Of a stretch of 64,000 nucleotides of DNA, positions 60,192 through 64,000 are shown piece by piece. The DNA lies in assembly GCF_004801305.1 (NCBI RefSeq), contig NZ_SSOD01000005.1, positions 186,001-250,000 of the forward strand, in the 5' to 3' direction. The notes beneath the pieces are model-generated. The model searched no databases, was not told where the DNA came from, and saw only the letters and a list, made by a program, of their open reading frames with translations. The first letter of the stretch is position 1, and each line of letters opens with the position of its first letter. The DNA is from Pseudothauera rhizosphaerae (lineage in GTDB: Bacteria > Pseudomonadota > Gammaproteobacteria > Burkholderiales > Rhodocyclaceae). A program made the translations under genes and the position numbers.

Positions 60192-62308
60192 CCCCGTTTT
60201 CTCCACACGGTGAGTTCCGACAGCGTGTGCTGGAACTTGCGCCGCGTCTCGCGGATCACGAAAGGCACGTCCCGCGGGCCTTCGACCAGGTCGAAGCGTT
60301 CGCCCAGCAGGTCCTTCAGGCCGTCCAGCGTGGTGTGGGATTCCCCGTCCTTCTTGAAGCCGCCCAGCCACTCCTCGCGCCTGGTGTGCTCCTCCAGCCA
60401 GGTGTAGGGCGAGGCGAGCACCAGCAGGCCGCCGGGGTTGAGGCGTTGGTGCACATGGGCGAGGAAGCGGCGCGGGGCGTACAGGCGGTCGATCAGGTTG
60501 GCGGCGAGGATGAGGTCGTAGGCGGTGAAGACGGGCTTCAGGTTGCAGGCGTCGCCCTGCCAGAAGGCGACCTTGCGGGCGACCCCGGCCAGCCCCAGCG
60601 CATCCAGGCGGCGTTCGCGGTAGCTGACGAGTTCGCCTTCGTCGAGCAGGGTGTAGCGCAGCACGCCGTTGTCCTGCAACTGCACGCCGGTCTGGATGAA
60701 GCGGGCGGAGAAATCCACCCCTTCCACCGCCTCGAAACGGCGCGCCAGCTCGAAGCTGGCCCGGCCGGTGGCGCAGCCCAGGTCCAGGGCGCGGCCGGCG
60801 GGGCCGCCGTGGTGGCGGGCGAAGGCGTCAAGCGCGATGCGGGCCACCGCCTGCGGGAAGTTGGGCACGCCGAAGTATTCGTCGCCGTAGTGGAATTCGG
60901 CGTATTGGGCGAGCAGGGCGTCGGTTTCGTACAGGGAACCCGGCTGGGCGACCGGCGCCGCGCTGACTACGTAGCGGAAGCCCGCGTGCTGGAAGAAGTG
61001 GCGGCGGAAGGCGTAGCGGGAGACGTGGCGCGCCTCGTTGCCGGCGGAGATCCACGCGCCGCCCTTGATCATGTTGTGGCGGCCGTCGAAGGTGGGCGTG
61101 GTGAAGTCGTCGTACAGCGGATGCACGGCGAAGCCGTCGAAGGGATAGGTGGGCGTCTCGCACCATTGCCACACGTTGCCCACCACGTCGAACAACTCGC
61201 CGTGGGGAAAGCGCGTCACCGGACAGCTCGACGCCCAGTGGTCCAGGTGCAGGTTGGCCGCTGCCGGGGCATCCGCCGGCACGTCGGCGAGCCCGGCGTG
61301 GTCGTACAGGCGGTGCCATTCGTCCTCGCTCGGCAGGCGCACCGGCAGGCCGGTTTCCCGCGCCTTCCAGCGACAGAAGGCGCGTGCCTCGTGGCAGTTG
61401 GTCTCCACGGGCCAGTCCCAGGGCATGGGCACTTCCTCGGCCAGCAGGCGCAGGCGCCAGCCGCCGCCGTCGGGCACCCAGAAGGTGGGGTGTTCGGCGC
61501 GGACGAAGCGCCGCCAGCCCAGACCTTCCTCATCCCACAGGTCGTCGTCGGCATAGCCGCCGGCCTCGACGAAGGCGAGGAATTCGGCGTTGCTGACGAG
61601 GTATCTGGCGGCCCGGAAGGCGGGCACCTCGGTCTCGTGGCGGCCGTACTCGTTGTCCCAGCCGTAGTAGGGATCGTCGAAGTCCCGCCCCAGGTGCACC
61701 TGGCCGGCGGGGATGTCCACCAGCGCGTTGCCGGGGGCGGGACCGCTGTCGCGGCAGGGCTGCCAGTCCGGCTGCGGGCGAACGTAGCGCAGCGCGTGCT
61801 GGCGCATCAGCACCGAGGAGGTCTCCAGGTGGATGCGCTCGTGCTCGATGCCCATCAGCACGGCCCAGAAGGGGTTGTCCCAGCCTATGGGCAGGACGAG
61901 GGGCGTCGCGCGGATCACCCGGTCCACGGTCTCGCGCACCTTGCGGCGGTAGTCCCATACCGCTGCGACGGGCGGCCAGTCGTAGCGGGCGTCGTCCAGG
62001 TCGTCCCAACTCATCTCGTCCACACCGACGGCGAACATGGACTCCAGGCGGGGGTCGAGGCGTTTGTCCACCAGCCCGGCAAGCACGAGCTTGTTGATGA
62101 AGAAGGTGGCGGTGTGGCCCAGGTAGAAGATCAGCGGATGGCGCAGGCTGATGGGCTTGCGGTAGTAGGCCTCGTCGTCGGCGAGCAGGCCGAACAGCGA
62201 CTCGTAGCGGTCGAAGGTGGCGTGGAAACAGCGCAGGATTTCGGCGCGCTTCGCTTCCGGGTCGGTGCCGTCCAGGCGCGGCGTGCGGGGGAAGAGTGCG
62301 GTGGCCAT
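60188..62308 (-). CDS. ovoA: OvoA: 5-histidylcysteine sulfoxide synthase with methyltransferase domain
   Basis: A 706-residue fused enzyme of ovothiol biosynthesis. The N-terminal DinB-like part supplies iron ligands (H65 in LGHTATFF; H156 and H160 in EHERIHLE). An FGE-sulfatase domain follows at about 190-440 (DIPAGQVHLGRDFDDPYYGWDNE, GNVWQWCETP, KGGAWISAGNEARH). A C-terminal SAM methyltransferase has ALDLGCATGRASFEL near 480. The fusion and length distinguish OvoA from EgtB. It joins Cys sulfur to the 5-carbon of histidine with O2, then N-methylates the product. The separate PLP lyase for the intermediate is not in the window. Confidence 0.92.
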   Translation of the reverse strand: MATALFPRTPRLDGTDPEAKRAEILRCFHATFDRYESLFGLLADDEAYYRKPISLRHPLIFYLGHTATFFINKLVLAGLVDKRLDPRLESMFAVGVDEMSWDDLDDARYDWPPVAAVWDYRRKVRETVDRVIRATPLVLPIGWDNPFWAVLMGIEHERIHLETSSVLMRQHALRYVRPQPDWQPCRDSGPAPGNALVDIPAGQVHLGRDFDDPYYGWDNEYGRHETEVPAFRAARYLVSNAEFLAFVEAGGYADDDLWDEEGLGWRRFVRAEHPTFWVPDGGGWRLRLLAEEVPMPWDWPVETNCHEARAFCRWKARETGLPVRLPSEDEWHRLYDHAGLADVPADAPAAANLHLDHWASSCPVTRFPHGELFDVVGNVWQWCETPTYPFDGFAVHPLYDDFTTPTFDGRHNMIKGGAWISAGNEARHVSRYAFRRHFFQHAGFRYVVSAAPVAQPGSLYETDALLAQYAEFHYGDEYFGVPNFPQAVARIALDAFARHHGGPAGRALDLGCATGRASFELARRFEAVEGVDFSARFIQTGVQLQDNGVLRYTLLDEGELVSYRERRLDALGLAGVARKVAFWQGDACNLKPVFTAYDLILAANLIDRLYAPRRFLAHVHQRLNPGGLLVLASPYTWLEEHTRREEWLGGFKKDGESHTTLDGLKDLLGERFDLVEGPRDVPFVIRETRRKFQHTLSELTVWRKRG

Positions 62309-62464
62309 GGATGCTCCGGGGTTCGGCCGGCGATGGCCGAACTGTGCGCCAAAGCGGTGCGCCGATCAAGCCGGCGGCCTGCCGTGGCGCCTGTCTATAC
62401 TGCAGCGGGAGCGGACGACAAGAATGCCGAAGACCGTCTCCCCAACCCGACAGGAGACCCGATC

Positions 62465-62908
62465 ATGAAAAGCGGAAACAACCCGTTCGCCGGCCGGTGC
62501 GCGCTACTCGCGCTGGCCGCCCTGCTTGTCGCGCTGGCCTCGCCGGCGGCTGCGCGCACGCCCGCGCCGGAGGGCGTGGAACTCTACTTCATCGCCCCGG
62601 CCGACGGTGCGACCGTGCGCAATCCGGTGGTCGTGCGCTTCGGCCTGCGCGGCATGGGCGTGGCCCCGGCCGGTGTGGAAATGGCCAAGACCGGCCACCA
62701 CCACCTGATCGTCGATGCGCCGCTGCCGCCGCTCGACCAGCCGGTGCCGGCCGACGCGCAGCACCTGCACTTCGGCGGCGGCCAGACCGAGGTCAAGCTG
62801 GACCTGCCGCCGGGGCGGCACGAACTGCAGCTCCTGCTCGGCGATCACCTGCACGTGCCCCACGACCCGCCGGTGATGTCGCCGCGTATCGTCATCACCG
62901 TGGAGTGA
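62465..62908 (+). CDS. DUF4399 exported protein
   Basis: 147 residues with a signal peptide ([15 protein letters not shown]). The DUF4399 core contains FIAPADGATVRNPVVVRFGLRGMGVAPAGVEMAKTGHHHLIVDAPLPP and LHFGGGQTEVKLDLPPGRHELQLLLGDHLHVPH. The many conserved His residues suggest metal binding, but this is unproven. ATG at 62465 has AGGAGA. Its last 14 bases overlap the cca gene on the other strand. Confidence 0.85.
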   Translation: MKSGNNPFAGRCALLALAALLVALASPAAARTPAPEGVELYFIAPADGATVRNPVVVRFGLRGMGVAPAGVEMAKTGHHHLIVDAPLPPLDQPVPADAQHLHFGGGQTEVKLDLPPGRHELQLLLGDHLHVPHDPPVMSPRIVITVE

Positions 62909-64000
62909 CGGCCGGCAGAGCCTTGACCGCCGCCACGCGCGCGGCGTGGATGCGCTGCGGGATCTGCGCGCGGTCTTCGCAGGCACGCGCGGTGGCGCCC
63001 GCATCCACGCCCTGCACCGCAGCGAGGGCCGCGCGCCAGCGGGGGGCGGGCGCATAGTCCCGCGTCTCGTAGCCGGGCCGGCCCTGGGCGTCGCAGGCGC
63101 AGGCGGACAGCAGCAGTTCGAAGCGTTCCGGGCGGCGCAGGGCGTCGGCCCGTTCGAGCACCTGCACCACGGTGCCCGGCCGCAGTTCGTCCACGTGGCC
63201 GACGATGCCATGCTCGCGGGCCACCAGTTCGGCCAGTTCGCGGCAGTCGGAGGGCGCCTTCAGGCGTTCGGACACCTCCCGCGCGCGGCGTGCGCTCCTC
63301 GCCTCGTGGCCGTAGTGGTGGGGCAGGATGTCGGCCGGCGTGTCGCCCTTGCCCAGGTCGTGCAGCAGGCAGGCCCAGCGCACCGGCAGCGGCTGGGCGG
63401 TGGCGGCGGCGCGGTCGATGACGCGCAGCACGTGGTCGCCGGTGTCGATCTCGGGGTGGTATTGCTCCGGCTGGGGCACGCCGAACAGGCGGTCCAGCTC
63501 CGGCAGGATGCGCGCCAGCGCGCCGCACTCGCGCAGCACGCGGATCATGCGGGAAGGGGCGGCTTCCATCAGCCCGCGGGCGAATTCCTGCCACACGCGC
63601 TCGGGCACCAGGTGGTCCACCTCGCCCTCGTCCACCATCGCGCACATCAGCGCCAGGGTCTCGGGGGCCAGCGTGAAGCCGTCGAAGCGCGCGGCGAAGC
63701 GCGCCACGCGCAGGATGCGCACCGGGTCTTCGGCGAAGGCCGGGCTCACGTGGCGGAACACGCGCGCGGCCAGATCGGCCCGGCCGCCGTAGGGGTCCAC
63801 CAGCGTGCCGTCCTCGTCGCGGGCCATGGCGTTGATGGTGAGGTCGCGGCGCACCAGGTCGTCTTCCAGCGTCACGTCCGGTGCGGTGTGGAAGGCGAAG
63901 CCCTTGTAGCCGCGCCCGGTCTTGCGCTCGGTGCGCGCCAGCGCGTACTCCTCCTGGGTCTCGGGATGCAGGAACACCGGGAAGTCCTTGCCCACCGGGC
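62895..64000 (-). CDS. cca: CCA-adding tRNA nucleotidyltransferase (N-terminus cut by window edge)
   Basis: Adds or repairs the tRNA 3' CCA end. The visible 368 residues lack only about 40 N-terminal residues, including the catalytic GG/DxD region. Seen are YALARTERKTGRGYKGF, DDLVRRDLTINAMA, DPVRILRVARFAARF, and a C-terminal HD domain (LLHDLGKGDTP), which marks the multifunctional class with phosphatase and phosphodiesterase activity. The frame is open to base 64000. It converges with the DUF4399 gene with a 14-base overlap. Confidence 0.93.
   Translation of the reverse strand, partial: PVGKDFPVFLHPETQEEYALARTERKTGRGYKGFAFHTAPDVTLEDDLVRRDLTINAMARDEDGTLVDPYGGRADLAARVFRHVSPAFAEDPVRILRVARFAARFDGFTLAPETLALMCAMVDEGEVDHLVPERVWQEFARGLMEAAPSRMIRVLRECGALARILPELDRLFGVPQPEQYHPEIDTGDHVLRVIDRAAATAQPLPVRWACLLHDLGKGDTPADILPHHYGHEARSARRAREVSERLKAPSDCRELAELVAREHGIVGHVDELRPGTVVQVLERADALRRPERFELLLSACACDAQGRPGYETRDYAPAPRWRAALAAVQGVDAGATARACEDRAQIPQRIHAARVAAVKALPAVTPR

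Noticed and set aside
1-64000. CRISPR array, insertion sequence, prophage genes or rRNA
   Set aside because: No regularly spaced direct repeats, transposase, integrase or phage structural genes, or rRNA sequence were seen; repeats are REP/REPIN-like only.

Overview
The window is a compact, GC-rich bacterial chromosome segment with dense genes and ATGA start/stop overlaps. It looks like a betaproteobacterium of the Rhodocyclales type (Azoarcus/Thauera-like), although a gamma-proteobacterial host cannot be excluded. The reasons are high-GC codon use, several meta-cleavage and XylS-type genes, a DUF1302/DUF1329/RND cassette, and REP/REPIN-like GC hairpins. Both window edges cut genes: rep helicase on the left and cca on the right.

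Layout. 1-12.6 kb holds housekeeping genes (rep, a cytochrome c5-like lipoprotein, tRNA-Arg(CCG), pepD, a lemA-TPM-TPM cluster) and a four-gene envelope cassette (Ycf48-like, MMPL/RND, DUF1302, DUF1329). 12.7-13.8 kb holds a SnoaL-like protein and a VapBC-type toxin-antitoxin pair with a nested palindromic operator. 13.8-39.6 kb is a catabolic island, almost all on the minus strand. 39.9-42.2 kb is an AcuR/AcuI-type operon. 42.2-46.3 kb holds a FIST protein, a frameshifted Ycf46-like AAA ATPase, a ferredoxin reductase and a DUF1127 peptide. 46.3-51.5 kb is a sensing unit of TonB receptor, ABC-type binding protein and GGDEF/degenerate EAL. 51.6-58.2 kb is a TetR-controlled tripartite RND efflux system. 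58.3-64 kb holds a DUF457 membrane protein, SnoaL/HxlR, the ovothiol enzyme OvoA, a DUF4399 protein and cca.

The catabolic island is the centre of interest. A two-component Rieske oxygenase (446 aa, no separate ferredoxin) and a [2Fe-2S]/FAD reductase (340 aa) lie 12 kb apart at the heads of two minus-strand operons. Their promoters share the same architecture over 67 bp: a TGCA-N6-GGATA box, a GCACGGGAGCG block, and a -10 TTCCTARGATC at identical spacing. The oxygenase operon continues with a full lower meta pathway (MhpC, MhpB, MhpD, MhpF, MhpE types). The reductase operon carries two amidases, an SDR, an alpha/beta hydrolase, a racemase-fold protein lacking both catalytic cysteines and an M20-fold protein lacking its metal ligands. 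This recalls the 2-oxoquinoline 8-monooxygenase (OxoO/OxoR/OxoS) system, in which N-heterocycle breakdown runs through 8-hydroxycoumarin to 2,3-dihydroxyphenylpropionate. The molybdenum hydroxylase qorMSL is not in the window. A styrene/indole monooxygenase-like pair flanking a FadL/TodX porin has its own tandem TGCA-N6-GCATA operator. A second, type I extradiol dioxygenase operon is divergent from a GntR regulator. Three XylS/AraC-type regulators are interspersed.

The N-heteroaromatic assignment is inference. The shared promoter architecture, the degenerate active sites, the REPIN-like repeats and the frameshift are read directly from the sequence.
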